DNA from: Aquarana catesbeiana
Lineage: Eukaryota > Chordata > Amphibia > Anura > Ranidae
Length of the DNA: 64,000 bases
Reading direction: 5' to 3'
NCBI RefSeq assembly: GCF_042186555.1
Contig: NC_133326.1
Location: 437,098,846-437,162,845 of the forward strand
How positions within the stretch are numbered: position 1 is the first letter of the stretch; each line of letters starts with the position of its first letter. Below are positions 43,756 through 55,320 of this stretch, in pieces. The position numbers were made by a program, and so were the translations under genes. The notes below the pieces were generated by a model. That model saw only the letters and a list, made by a program, of their open reading frames with translations. It ran no database searches and was not told the origin of the DNA.

Positions 43756-45052
43756 TAGGGATGAGCTACGAGTTCGAGTCAAACTCATGTTCGACTCGAA
43801 CATTGGCTGTTCGCCCGTTCGCCAAACTGCGAACAATTTGGGGTGTTCGCAGCAAATTCGAAAGCCGCGGAACACCCTTTAAAAGTCTATGGGAGAAATC
43901 AAAAGTGCTAATTTTAAAGGCTTATATGCAAGTTATTGTCATAAAAAGTGTTTGGGGACCTGGGTCCTGCCCCAGGGGACAAGGATCAATGCAAAAAAAA
44001 GTTTTAAAAACGGCCGTTTTTTCAGGAGCAGTGATTTTAATAATGCTTAAAGTGAAACAATAAAAGTGTAATATTCCTTTAAATTTCGTACCTGGGGGGT
44101 GTAAAGGGGCGCATGTTTCCCATGTTTAGAACAGTCTGACAGCAAAATGACATTTCAAAGGAAAAAAAGTCATTTAAAACTACTCGCGGCTATTAATGAA
44201 TTGCCGGTCCGAAAATACACATAAAACTTCATTGATAAAAACGGCATGGGAATTCCCCACAGGGGAACCCCGAACCAAAATTAAAAAAATAAATGACGTG
44301 GGGGGTCCCCCTAAATGTGGCATGTGGCCTGGTACGGTTCGGGGGGGCGTTCTCTCATCCCCCCTCTTTTCCTGCGGCCTGCCAGGTTGCGTGCTCGAAT
44401 AAGGGTCTGGTATGGATTTTTGGGGGGACCCCACGCCATTTTTTTAAAAAATTTTGGCGCGGGGTTCCCCTTAAAATCCATACCAGACCTAAAGGGCCTT
44501 GTATGGAATCTAGGGGGACCCCCCACGTCATTTTTTTTTTTTATTTTTGTTCGGGGTTCCCCTGTGGGGAATTCCCATGCCGTTTTTGTCAATGAACTTT
44601 TATGTGTATTGTCGGACCGGCAATTCATTAATAGCCGCAAATAGTTTTAAATGAATTTTTTTCCTTTGAAATGTCATTTTGCTGTCAGACTGTTCTAAAC
44701 ACGGGAAACATGCGCCCCTTTACAGGCATACTATAGACACCCCCTAGGTACAAAATTTAAAGGAATATTACACTTTTATTGTTTCACTTTAAGCATTATT
44801 AAAATCACTGCTCCCGAAAAAACGTCAGTTTTTAAAGCTTTTTTTTGCATTGATCCATGTCCCCTGGGGCAGGACCCAGGTCCCCAAACACTTTTTATGA
44901 CAATAACTTGCATATAAGCCTTTAAAATTAGCACTTTTGATTATTCATGTTCGTGTCTCAGACTTTAACGGTGTTCGCGTGTTCGAACAAATTTTTTGCC
45001 TGTTCGCAAGTTCTGGTGCGAACCGAACAGGGGAGTGTTTGGGTCATCCCTA
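43756..45052. mobile_element. hAT foldback element, short copy (1.3 kb)
   Basis: Ends TAGGGATGAGCTACGAGTTC and GGGTCATCCCTA, with an exact 8-bp CTCAACAT on both sides (43748-43755, 45053-45060). It is the same family as 26084-28811 but lacks the central 1.4 kb, including the TCT/GAA tracts. The arms of about 0.5 kb meet near 44380. Confidence 0.9.
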
Positions 45053-45060
45053 CTCAACAT

Positions 45061-45489
45061 CTTTTCCCCTTTCCAAGATTCTTTCAACTTCCCCTCACTG
45101 TCACGTGTAACCCTCTATATCCTCCTAAAATGTGAGTGTGGAAATGTCTTTCACGTCATAGGAGAACCCTCAAAACACATGCCATTTCCTGAACAATACT
45201 TATAGGGAAATTGGATTTCCTTTATTCACAGTGGCCAATGGGGGCAGTATTGTATAGAAAATTTACTTTATTTAATTCCTGAATAACCTTTTGACTTAGG
45301 CTTAAAGAAAAACTATGAATTAGACTGAAATGTCACTTATGTGTCAAACCACTCCAGACCTGGCGGCGACTCATAAAATCTATTACTTTAAGAAAATATA
45401 CCCACACTAATTACCTTCCCATTCAATTGTTTAAGTTAGGTAATGTGGAAATTAAAAACCTCATGTGTTATTTTAAGAGAATTTTACTC
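45061..45489. other. Unassigned DNA
   Basis: Spacer between the hAT foldback and the second Harbinger. Pyrimidine-rich at 45061-45130, then AT-rich. No coding. Confidence 0.55.
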
Positions 45490-45987
45490 TTATGCCGCGT
45501 GTACACGACCGGACATTCCGACAATGAAATCCTGAGATTTATTTTCTATGGATGTTGGCTCAAACTTATCTTGCATACACACGGTCGCACAAATGTTGTC
45601 GGAAATTACGATCGTCAAGAATGCGCGGACTTACAACACGTACATCTGCACTATAAAGAAGAAGTACAATAGCCAGTGCGCCACCCTTTGGGCTCCTTCT
45701 GCTAATCTTGTGTTAGTAGAAGTTTGGTGAGAGACGATTCGTGCTTTTCAGCCTCGTGCTTTTCAGATCGTTACTGCTCTTCAGTTTGTGCTTATGGGTT
45801 CGTATCTGGTTTTCAGTGCGTGTAGTAATTTTACATCTGGTTTTCAGTGTGTATTTTTATATTATGTATTTGATTTTCAGTGCGTTCTTGTCCGCTCATT
45901 TCTGATTTTAAGCTCGCTCTCCTCAGGCCTTTCTGATTTTCAGTGCGTTCTGTTAGTTCGTTCTGACCAGACGACTGTTTTGAAGCC

Positions 45988-48900
45988 ATGTTGCGGGTAC
46001 GTACTCTTGGTAGAGTTTGTGCTGTGCAGGGGCTTGGTGTTGGGGTTCTTACTTTGACCCAAGCGCAGTCCATGAACAGGGCGGGAAGGAGTTCATGGAC
46101 GAAGAACTGGTTGCTCCAGCGTGACCAATTCTCTCACATGCCTTTGTTGCAGGAGATCCGTAAGAATAATCCTGATGATTTCAGGAATTATCTTCGGATG
46201 ACGGACCCCTTTTTTCACCATTTGTTGGCTTTGCTGTCCCCTTATATTACATAGTAGGTGAGGTTGAAAAAAGACACAAGTCCATCAAGTCCAACCTATG
46301 TGTGTGATTATATGTCAGTATTACATTGTATATCCCTGTATGTTGCAGTCGTTCAGGTGCTTGTCTAATAGTTTCTTGAAACTATCAATGCTCCCCGCTG
46401 AGACCACCGCCTGTGGAAGGGAATTCCACATCCTTGCCGCTCTTACAGTAAAGAACCCTCTACGTAGTTTAAGGTTAAACCTCTTTTCTTCTAATTTTAA
46501 TGAGTGGCCACGAGTCTTGTTAAACTCCCTTCTGCGAAAAAAGTTTTATTCCTATTGTGGGGTCACCAGTATGGTATTTGTATATTGAAATCATATCCCC
46601 TCTCAAGCGTCTCTTCTCCAGAGAGAATAAGTTCAGTGTTTGCAACCTTTCCTCATAACTAATATCCTCCAGACACTTTATTAGCTTGGCTGCCCTTCTT
46701 TGTACTCGCTCCATTTCCAGTACATCCTTCCTGAGGACTGGTGCCCAGAACTGGACAGCATACTCTAGGTGCGGCTGGACAAGAGTCTTGTAGAGCGGGA
46801 GAATTATTGTTTTATCTCTGGAGTTGATCCCTTTTTAATGCATGCCAATATTCTGTTTGCTTTGTTAGCAGCAGCTTGGCATTGCATGCCATTGCTGAGC
46901 CTATCATCTACTAGGACCCCCAGGTCCTTCTCCATCCTACATTCCCCCAGAGGTTCTCCCCCCAGTGTATAGATTGCATTCATATTTTTGCCACCCAAAT
47001 GTATTATTTTACATTTTTCTACATTGAACCTCATTTGTCATGTAGTTGCCCACCCCATTAATTTGTTCAGATCCTTTTGCAAGGTTTCCATATCCTGCGG
47101 AGAAGTTATTGCCCTGCTTAGCTTAGTATCGTCCACAAATACAGAGATTGAACTGTTTACCCCATCCTCCAGGTCGTTTATGAACAAATTAAATAGGATT
47201 TGTCCCAGCACAGAACCCTGAGGGACCCCACTACTCACCCCTGACCATTCCGAGTACTCCCCATTTATCACCACCCTCTGAACTCGCCCTTGTAGCCAGT
47301 TTTCAATCCATGTACTCACCCTATGTTCCATGCCAACAGACCTTATTTTGTACAGTAAATGATTATGGGGAATTGTGTCAAATGCTTTTGCAAAATCCAG
47401 ATACACCACGTCTACGGGCCTTCCTTTATCTAGCTTGCAACTCACCTCCTCATAGAAGGTTAGTAGATTGGTTTGGCAAGAACGATTCTTCATGAATCCA
47501 TGCTGATTACTGCTAATGATACCGTTCTCATTATTAAAATCTTGTATATAGTCCCTTATCATCCCCTCCAAGAGTTTACATACTCTTGATGTTAGGCTGA
47601 CTACGAAGCAGGACACCTGCATGCGGCAAACCACCACTCCTAAACAGGGGCTCGTCGCCACGTTGCGGTACTTGGCGACGGGGAGAAGTCTGCAGGACAT
47701 CAAGTTCTCGACAGGCATCTCCCCCCAGACTCTGGGGATCATTATTCCAGAGGCCTGTTCTGCCATCATTAAGGTCCTGCAGAAGGACTATATTAAGGTA
47801 AGATTTCTCCTTTAATATCACATTATATGTATTTAATGTTTGCTAATGTATTGTATTTCTTTCATCATTCCCTAATTACCATGATTGTAATATGCTGTGA
47901 ATATCCTCTTTATCCTCATGCATGTTGGAAGTTTTTAAAGTTCCTTTTTTGTCCTTCATGCATATTTGCCTTTACTAACCTACCTAGCATGCTATCCTGG
48001 GCCCATACACACCTAGCCTAGTCACTTAACAATGTATTTTGGCATCTCCATAGTAGTGCTTTACCCTAAACACCCTAAAATGTGTACAAATATTATTTGT
48101 GTCCTTAAATTCAGGCAGAGTGCCAGAGGCTTTTTTTTGGGGTCCCAAACTCATTTGGAAGCCTCCCTCCCCCAACCGCTAAGTCAACTGATACCAATCC
48201 GCTATCTGCTACCTCTTTTGTGGTCAGATTTATGGATGAATTCACCAAAGCATGTAGTGAAAGGGCCTGCCTGAATACTTTCAAATGGTACTGTTTAAAG
48301 TTTTGTTCTCCTATTATCTTGATAGGTAATTGCAGAATGTAAAAATGTGCTTAAATTTGTACAGTGTGTATTCATATTTTTGGATTATGACACTTCTTAC
48401 CTGTCCAGTGGGCTGCCAATAGTATAAGTAAGGAGGGCCTGGCCAAAGTAACACACACTATTTATGAATTCAGCTCTCAATGAAGTGGAGAGGGTTACCT
48501 GTCCAAAACATCCCCCCCCCTTTAATGGGCCATCAGAGGGGGTAAGGAATCTGATAGGTGGACCCTAGATTTTTTTTTATTTAAATACTCCCTAAAATCA
48601 TTGTTATACTGACATTGGCCAAGAATGTGTGTCTAATCTGCTTGCAATGTTATGTGCAAAAGTAAAATTTTTTTTTTCTTGTTTCACTCCAATGCCACAG
48701 GAATGGCAGACTGTGGCTTTCCAATTTGCCCAGCGGTGGGACTTTCCCAACTACGGAGGGGCAATAGATGGGAAACAAGTCCACATAGTCCCACCCCCCA
48801 ACTCAGGGTCATACTATTACAAATTCTGTGAACTATGTGGCCTCAGTTGGGCCTGAGGCTGGATATCAAGACCAAACCCTGACGGCGCTTGAAGCTGGCC

Positions 48901-48990
48901 ATCCTGGCTTGCCCCCCCCCCCAAAGCTCCCGCGAGGTCCGTCTAAAATATATGGAGTACTTTGCGGGTAGGGGGGCCACTGATATGCCA
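45988..48990 (+). pseudogene. Harbinger transposase, copy 2 (interrupted, deleted)
   Basis: Exon 1 runs 45988-46250, is interrupted by CR1, and resumes at 47607-47797 (DTCMRQTTTPKQGLVATLRY) before a GTAAGA donor. Exon 2 (from about 48700) keeps EWQTVAFQFAQRWDFPNYGG and the first catalytic Asp (GAIDGKQV). It then loses several hundred bases relative to copy 1, including the second Asp and the Glu, and jumps to the C-terminal stretch near 48836. The exon 2 acceptor is also altered. It cannot be active. Confidence 0.88.
46251..47606 (-). mobile_element. CR1-like LINE, 5' truncated
   Basis: Minus-strand reverse transcriptase segment starting inside the RT at SLTSRVCKLLEG: NQHGFMKNRSCQTNLLTFYE, VYLDFAKAFDTIPHNHLL (motif A), GVPQGSVLGQILFNLFINDL (motif B), SVFVDDTKLS (motif C), then RFNVEKCKIIHLG, EKDLGVLVDDRLS and RVQRRAAKLIKCLEDISYEE. 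The 3' end (low coordinate) reads GGTTGGACTTGATGGACTTG with TTTTTTCAACCTCACCTACT, the CR1 tail. One stop (near 47038) and an internal deletion. The 5' truncation inside the RT is typical of LINE insertion. Confidence 0.9.
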
Positions 48991-49310
48991 GAAACATTTT
49001 TTAAATAAATTTGTATTTTAAACTGAAAAATATTTCCTTTGATTTACTGCTTGTGTTTCTTTTAGCTGTCTCCTAGGTTATCCCATGGGCTTTACTTTTT
49101 GGCCATTTTATTCAATAGTGCAAACATAATTTATTTGATACATGAGGTGAGCTAACTATTATGTTGTGGATCTGCTACACACACACCTTGTTTTTGTTGT
49201 TAATGTATGTAATGCATTAATGATAAAAATATTCATCATTTTCAGCACCATGAATTAATTTTTTGGAGTGACGAAAATGGCCTGATTGTTGCAAATTATA
49301 AAGCACTGTG

Positions 49311-50001
49311 GGTGTTATTTACTAAAGGAAAATCCACTTTGCACAATAAGTGCACTGCAAAAGTGCACTTGAAAGTGCACTAAAAGTGCACTTGCCTTTA
49401 GTGAATAACCCCCATTGTCACTGTAAACACCAACTTAAGCAAAAAACTGAGCATTGAAAGAAGAAGCCACACATTGTTGAGTAGAAAAATTTTTACTCTG
49501 TGCACATTCACATGTGCATTTTAGAACATTTTTGAACAAACCAACATATTTTTGTAATTTTTTTTTTTTTTGGACAGTAGAAATATCATTTTTTTGTGGT
49601 AAACAGGTACATTTTAAAACTATAAAACAATACACAACTCAGGAACTTACAAAGTTCAACTTTGATAAATTGAAGGCAATATCAGACATTAGTATGTCCA
49701 AACTGTGTTGATATTGCCTTCATCAGATGGGGTGATGTCACCCCTGTGAAAGCCAAATTTTGAAGATGCACACAAATTGAGAGTCAAAATGGGGATTTCC
49801 CTCCTGATCTCATGCCTAATGTCAACATGTGCTAGCTCCCATCATGGGGGATCAATGGACGTGTTTTGGGGGTACAACCCCTTCCTCTCATCTACTTTAG
49901 TTGTGAGGAAGGGGTTGCACCCACAAAACGCGTACATTGATATCCTGTGATGGCAGATAGCACATGTTGACACACTGTGTGCATCTTCAAAATTTGGCTT
50001 C
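49311..50001. repeat. Convergent-spacer repeats in Harbinger copy 2
   Basis: Palindromic GGTGTTATTTACTAAAGGAA element (49311-49413) and the AAGCCAAATTTTGAAGATGC inverted repeat (49749-50001), equivalent to 37659-37757 and 38105-38325 of copy 1. Both sit downstream of the transposase and Myb-like genes. Confidence 0.85.
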
Positions 50002-50060
50002 CAATTTTTTTTTAGAAAAGTTAGAAAAATAAAAAACATTTTAAAAATTTTGGTCTGTTT

Positions 50061-51314
50061 TTAGATTCTGCCTAAAACATCAATGATGTTTTTGAGTCTT
50101 TTTTTCACTTCATTGATGTCTTCATTGATCTTCTGTAAATCCCTATTGCACACCATGATCTCCCCAATGAGGATCTGTGCACATGTGAAATGTGTTTCTT
50201 CTTCCACAACATCCACATCACCTAAAATAAAAAAACACACCATGTATTATAAATATGCAGGCATACATCTATTACCTGAAGCCGTGGTCTCAGACACTCA
50301 CCTGTTGTGGTCACTATTTCGCCCAATTCATAAACCTCTCAATCCTCCACATCCTCTGGTTGTGGTGTGGGGATTTCCCTTTTTTTAGGAGGTGGGGGGT
50401 CCCTGGTGTCCTCTGATGTCCCGAGTCTTTTCTCCCCTATGTGAATAAAAAAAAAAGATATACTTAGCACATAGATATTTGAGGGCAGAAATAGGAATAT
50501 GAAACATTGCTTGGAAGTGTCGTACAATTGTCTGTTTTGGCAGAGTTCCAAGCTGAAGACATGAGTTTTTACCTTTCTTCAAGCTGGAATACTTCCCTTT
50601 TTTGGACAAGTTTCACACATGTAGACACACCAAGTATCCACTGGAGCACCTGTGTGGGACACCCTAAAAAGTTTGTTCTGGTGTCCCACACTAGTGCTCC
50701 TGCATCTAGATGTGTAAACAGCTGCTGAGTGTCCTCTCCTTACACTGAATCAAGTTTGCATTTCATTCTAGTTACAAACCCATCTAGACAATGTACTAAA
50801 CTTCTCTGAATACAAAGAAGTTTGACCAAATGTAGTTAACCTGCATCTGCCAAAAACATTATATTAGTGGGCGAACAAACGATGTTTACTATGAACGATT
50901 ACTGTGCCCATGAACCTGAAAGTTGCCATTTTAAACTGTACAACAGTAAAGAAAAGCACATGGAGCAGAACTAAAGTAATAATAATAGGAACACACGACA
51001 ACTACTTACTTTTTATAAACAGTTTCCTAATCTTTCTGTACTGATCGTGCTCCCTCAATTTCAGGTCTGACTAGCGTTTCCTCTATTGATCCTTGGATCG
51101 TCGGACCCCAAAATTCCTGTGCAGACTTCTCAACTTTAGTCATGATCTTGGCCTTTCTCACATTTGGGTTTGGGTACAGTCCATACTTCCCATCATAGTC
51201 GGCCCTCTTCAAGATGTCCACCATCTCTACAAAGGACATAAAGGCCTTAAATCTCCTCCAGGATCGGGACATTCGTGGCTCCGGGCTTTCGTCGTTGCTG
51301 CTACTATCATTCAC
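50061..51314 (-). pseudogene. Harbinger Myb/SANT-like gene, copy 2
   Basis: Exon 1 (to about 51009) keeps EMVDILKRADYDGKYGLY and NPNVRKAKIM, but the original start region is deleted next to the divergent promoter and the frame drifts after KVEK. Exon 2 starts at 50436 and ends at a GTGAGT donor near 50310, with an in-frame TGA after QPEDVED. Exon 3 (about 50222-50061) ends INEVKKRLKNIIDVLGRI. Exon borders agree with copy 1 and support its gene model. Confidence 0.8.
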
Positions 51315-51339
51315 CTGTTGTCAGGGGCGGGCGGAGTTT

Positions 51340-51440
51340 CACGCATGCACAGTGTATATAAAGCAGAACTCGCACGCGTCGTACGTACGATCTGTGAGCG
51401 GAGGAAGGAGTAGTGGAAGCGCTGATCGTGATAACAAAGG
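51340..51440. promoter_or_regulatory. Divergent promoter, Harbinger copy 2
   Basis: GGGGCGGGCGGAGTTTCACG, then TATATAAAG (51355-51363) and TACGATCTGTGAGCGGAGGA, matching 39750-39850 of copy 1. Confidence 0.62.
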
Positions 51441-51555
51441 TGCAATTTTAACTTGGGCCTATACTGCTTATAGATTAAGGCCTATATTGGGACACGATTA
51501 GGAGAGTTTAGCCTGACATTAGGGTTTTTGTCTTGTGTTGTGTCTTGCAGAGAAA

Positions 51556-52719
51556 ATGGATCTATTGAATGATCAGGACTTTATCCCCATATTCATTTAT
51601 ATGTACAGGGAGCTGCCCTGACTGTGGCAGGTAAACCACCCCTTTTATACCAATCAAAGAAAGAGGAAGGCAGAGCTGGATCAATTGTTGTAATTAGTGA
51701 AGCCGCAGATCCCCACGGCAACCATCAACTATTTGAAGGCCACAATTGGTGGCATGAGGAGCACTTATAATAGGGAGCGCAAGAAGGCCCAGGATTCCCA
51801 GAAATCAGGAGCTGCAGCAGATGACATTTATGTCCCCAGGCTGTGGTACTACGACAGACTGCATTTTCTGGCAGACCAGAGGGAACCCAGGCCAGCACTC
51901 TCCAGTCTTCCTTCAGCGCTTCCTTCCACCTCAGCTGAGGCTTCCAACGTCCAACCTGGGCCTTCCAGGAAGATGTGGAGGAGCACAGCTTGAGCCAGGT
52001 ATAGCATTGTTCAACATATTTCTTGTCAAAAAATGAATGATGTTAACTAGATGTTGTTATTGATCACTAATTTCTGATTTAACAAAGTGTTTTACATATC
52101 GATAGACAATAGTGGCCACAACTGATTGGGACAAGAATGAAAAATGCTGGGGTCAGAATGATAGTCTTTTCTATTTATTAACATTCAATTTGCAACAGTC
52201 ATGAGCTGAAAATAGTGTGTGATTGATGAACCAAAAACTAAAACTATGTCCCTTTTTCATACACAGGAAAGCCTCAGCCAGGAGGAGGCTGTGGAAAGTC
52301 TCAGCCAGGAGGTGGCGGGGGTAAGTGGCAGCCAGGAGGTGGTCGGGCCCAGTAGCCTGACCGAATCCCAGGTCCCTCCCCTCCGCCTTCAACAAAAAAG
52401 GCCCAGGAAGGGGAGGAACCTGGAGGAGGCAGCATTTGGGCTATTTCGGCAGGCTGCTGCAGCCCTCAGAACTCCCCCCAATCTTCAAGAGGACTATGCC
52501 TGCATGGCAGCCTGCAAAATGCAGGTAATGGAGGAAGGCCAATGCCTCTTCTGTGAGGAAGTTATCTTACAAGCCCTAAATAAGGGGTTGAGGGGCGAAC
52601 TCACAAGCCAAAGCCAGGTTTTTGAGTTCGACCATTATCCTCCTCCTCCACCTCCTGCCACAACTCCAACACCAGAGCCACAGCCTGGAAGCAAGCGTGG
52701 AAGGAAGACAAGAAAGTGA
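51556..52719 (+). pseudogene. Harbinger MADF gene, copy 2
   Basis: The ATG at 51556 follows the same TCTTGCAG acceptor. MADF exon (51556-51998): ELP then an in-frame TGA, a TAA before the middle helix (near 51690), then YLKATIGGMRSTYNRERKK and LWYYDRLHFLADQ. Exon 2 (52267-52719): NLEEAAFGLFRQAAAALRTP, EDYACMAACKMQVMEEGQCL and a shorter proline tract than copy 1, ending KRGRKTRK. Exon 2 is open from end to end, whereas exon 1 carries two stops. Confidence 0.82.
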
Positions 52720-53578
52720 TAGCCTGGGTTCAGTCTGGTCTGACAAAAGATGCAGGCTGTTGTAAGACCACAGCCTGGGGACATATATGTAATCTGCTGC
52801 TGTTCCTGATCTCTGGGGGTCCTGGACTGGATTGTGCTCACTATTATATGGACTCCTCATGCTACCAATTTTGGCTGTAAAATAGTTGATGTGTGCCCTG
52901 GGGTACAAAGGCTTCGTCAATTTCACCAGTTTATCCAGCGTTGCCTTCCTCTTTATTTGGTTATGACCCATAATAAATGGCTATTTTTTTTCATAAGTAC
53001 TTGCCTATATGTTTTACTTCAAAAAGGACAGTTTGTATTTTTGAAATGTACCTGCCTACTCACAAACAATGTCAAATTAACAAAGGACACCAACACCAAA
53101 CAACCTCCTTGAGGTTAAAAAATACAAGTTAATAATGGTGTTGTGGTAACTTGACACACAAAACAACAAAAAATACTATGAAGATCAATAGGAAAAAAAA
53201 TGAAAAAAAAACAGGAGATCTTAAAAAAACAAAAAAATAAAAAATTGAGATCTTCATAAAAAAAAATCACTATAAAAATAAATTCTTAACATTATTATGG
53301 AGATCTGACAAAAAAATAACAAATATTATTCAGGAGATCACGAGAAATAATAAAGAAATCAGTTTGTGAGAGCTCTGTGTGAATATCAGCAGCAAAACAA
53401 CTTCATTATTCTAGCATTATAAAGAAGAGAATGCGCTGCCTTAAAAGATTATTAAATTTGCCTTGTGATGAATGTGCTATCTCCGTTATGAACGCTAGTT
53501 TTACCAGAACGAGTGCTCCTGTCTCGTACTTGATTCAGAGCATGCGTGGAATTTGGTGCGTCGGATTTGGCTACACAC
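52720..53578. other. 3' flank of Harbinger copy 2
   Basis: AATAAATGG near 52971 is a candidate polyadenylation signal, followed by A-rich sequence to 53300. Subterminal sequence resumes until the Gypsy insertion. No gene seen. Confidence 0.6.
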
Positions 53579-54320
53579 TGTCGGGGACGTACCGGTGCCC
53601 ATCGGGTGAACATGCGTGCGCGCGTGCGCACGAGGGACTTTTCCAGGGCAGTTCAGCTGAATTCCCCACCGGGGAGCGCCGGCGCGCTCCCACTCGCATG
53701 CCCGTGCGCGCTAGCGCTTTTTGACGCCAAAGACTCTTTAAAAGGTTGTCAGATGCTTTCATCAGGTGCTGTTCGTCTGCAGCTCTGCACCTGAGTTCCT
53801 GTATCCTGCCTGTTGTTATTATTTGCTATTGACCCAGCTACGTCTGACTATTCTTCTGTCTCCATCCCGACCCGGCTTGCCTGACTCTGCTTATATCTTG
53901 TGACCCGTTCCCGAACCTCTGCCTGCCTGCCTGACCATTCTGTGATCATCCCTCCTGCCATATACCTGCCTGATCTCCTGCCAAACGGACTGTCTGACTC
54001 TGCTTTGCCTGTGTCCTGTGACGCTGTTCCAGTCTGCTCTTCCAGCTCCAGGTTCTGTTGCGGCCATATCTTCTATCTGCCTGCCTGCTACCAGCTTCTA
54101 CCTGCCTGCTTGCTACCAGCTCCTACTTGCCTGCATCCGCAGCTCAGCCATTCCGGAAGAACGTCTTCCCAGCTCCTGCGTCAGCCACCGCAAGGACCCA
54201 CACCAGGCACTTCTACCCACTGTGCTCAAGAGACCACTGTTCCCACTCCAGTGGCATCTGAACCAGCGCTTAGGAGAGGTCTTCTTCTACCAGTCGGGCT
54301 CAACTACCAGGTACCTAACA
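53579..54320 (+). repeat. 5' LTR of the Gypsy element
   Basis: 742 bp, TGTCGGGG...CTAACA. TTTAAAAGG at 53737-53745 is the likely TATA element. It carries about 13 and 9 extra bases compared with the 3' LTR. Confidence 0.92.
53737..53776 (+). promoter_or_regulatory. LTR promoter and predicted RNA start
   Basis: TTTAAAAGG (53737) is followed 31 bases later by GCTGTTCGT (53768-53776), the expected distance to a transcription start. This nonamer is complementary to the sequence just after the 5' LTR (54323-54331). Confidence 0.65.
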
Positions 54321-54322
54321 GT

Positions 54323-54331
54323 ACGAACAGC
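54323..54331 (+). other. Putative self-priming primer-binding site
   Basis: ACGAACAGC, two bases past the 5' LTR, is the exact reverse complement of GCTGTTCGT at the predicted RNA 5' end. I saw no TGG-type tRNA primer site. Tf1/sushi-group chromoviruses are known to prime reverse transcription with the 5' end of their own RNA. Confidence 0.68.
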
Positions 54332-54332
54332 C

Positions 54333-55320
54333 ATGACTGAGCCTGCAGGAGAGACCTCCCCCATTAAGGAGATCTGCACGCACTTAGCGGCACTCACCCA
54401 GGCCGTGAAGACCTTGCAAGAAAGCTACACCAGACTGGAGGGTCAAGTCCTGAACCTCAGTGGCCCTGGAGGTGTGACTTCTGCCTCAGCAGCTGCCCCA
54501 GCGCAGGCAGCTTCTTCTCCCTCTGGGGTCATGCTTCTGCCCGAACCAGGGGCCCCCATCCCAGAAAGGTTTTCTGGTGACCGAACCAAGTTCCGGGCCT
54601 TCCGCAGCGCATGTCAACTCTACTTTGCCCTACATCCACGGACTTTTTCTTTAGAGGCTACCAAAGTGGGATTTGTTATATCCCTCCTGCAAGGAGAACC
54701 TCAGACTTGGGCCCACCGCCTGCTTGAAACTGACTCCGTACAGATCCAGTCTCTGCCCACTTTCTTCGAAGCCATGGCCCAGTTGTATGAGGATCCTCAG
54801 TGGACTGCCACAGCCGAGTCAGCTCTGTTCGTGCTCCAGCAAGGCCGCAGACCGGCCGAGGACTATGTCACGGACTTTCGACGCTGGAGCGCAGACACTC
54901 AATGGAACAATGCAGCTTTATGCCATCAATTCCGCATGGGGTTATCTGAGGGTCTAAAGGATGAGCTTGCTCGGGTTGGAATACCCGATACCCTTGAGGA
55001 AACTAATTGCCCTAACAATCCAGATTGACCAACGCCTTCGTGAACGCCGGTCTGAACGTTCCTCCCAGCAAACACGCCCAATGTGGATGACTGCAAGAGT
55101 TCCGGCTCCTGCCTCCCGATACCTACCTTCCGCCTGCACAAGCCTAGCTACCCCAACGCCTGATGCTCCTGAACCAATGCAGCTAGGATTAATACGTTTT
55201 GCTCTGCCCCTAGAAGAACGGGCGCGCAGACGCCAGCTAAACCTCTGCCTCTACTGTGGTGGTGCAGGCCACTATGTGAACAACTGCCCAGTCAAGACCC
55301 GTAAGTGTTTTCCTTCTACT
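54333..55320 (+). pseudogene. Gypsy gag
   Basis: Structural protein. The ATG at 54333 lies directly after the primer site. It opens MTEPAGETSPIKEIC with a helical segment, followed by the retrotransposon Gag core (PERFSGDRTKFRAFRSACQL, then LLQGEPQTWAHRLL and DYVTDFRRWSADTQWN). A one-base shift at the AAA near 54999 moves the frame to ALTIQIDQRLRERR and a CCHC knuckle, CLYCGGAGHYVNNC (about 55245-55290). Gag-like length apart from the shift. The retained core and knuckle point to recent loss of function or to sequence error. Confidence 0.85.

Noticed and set aside
47310..47495. Plus-strand frame opposite the CR1 reverse transcriptase
   Set aside because: Antisense shadow of the minus-strand RT, with no independent support.
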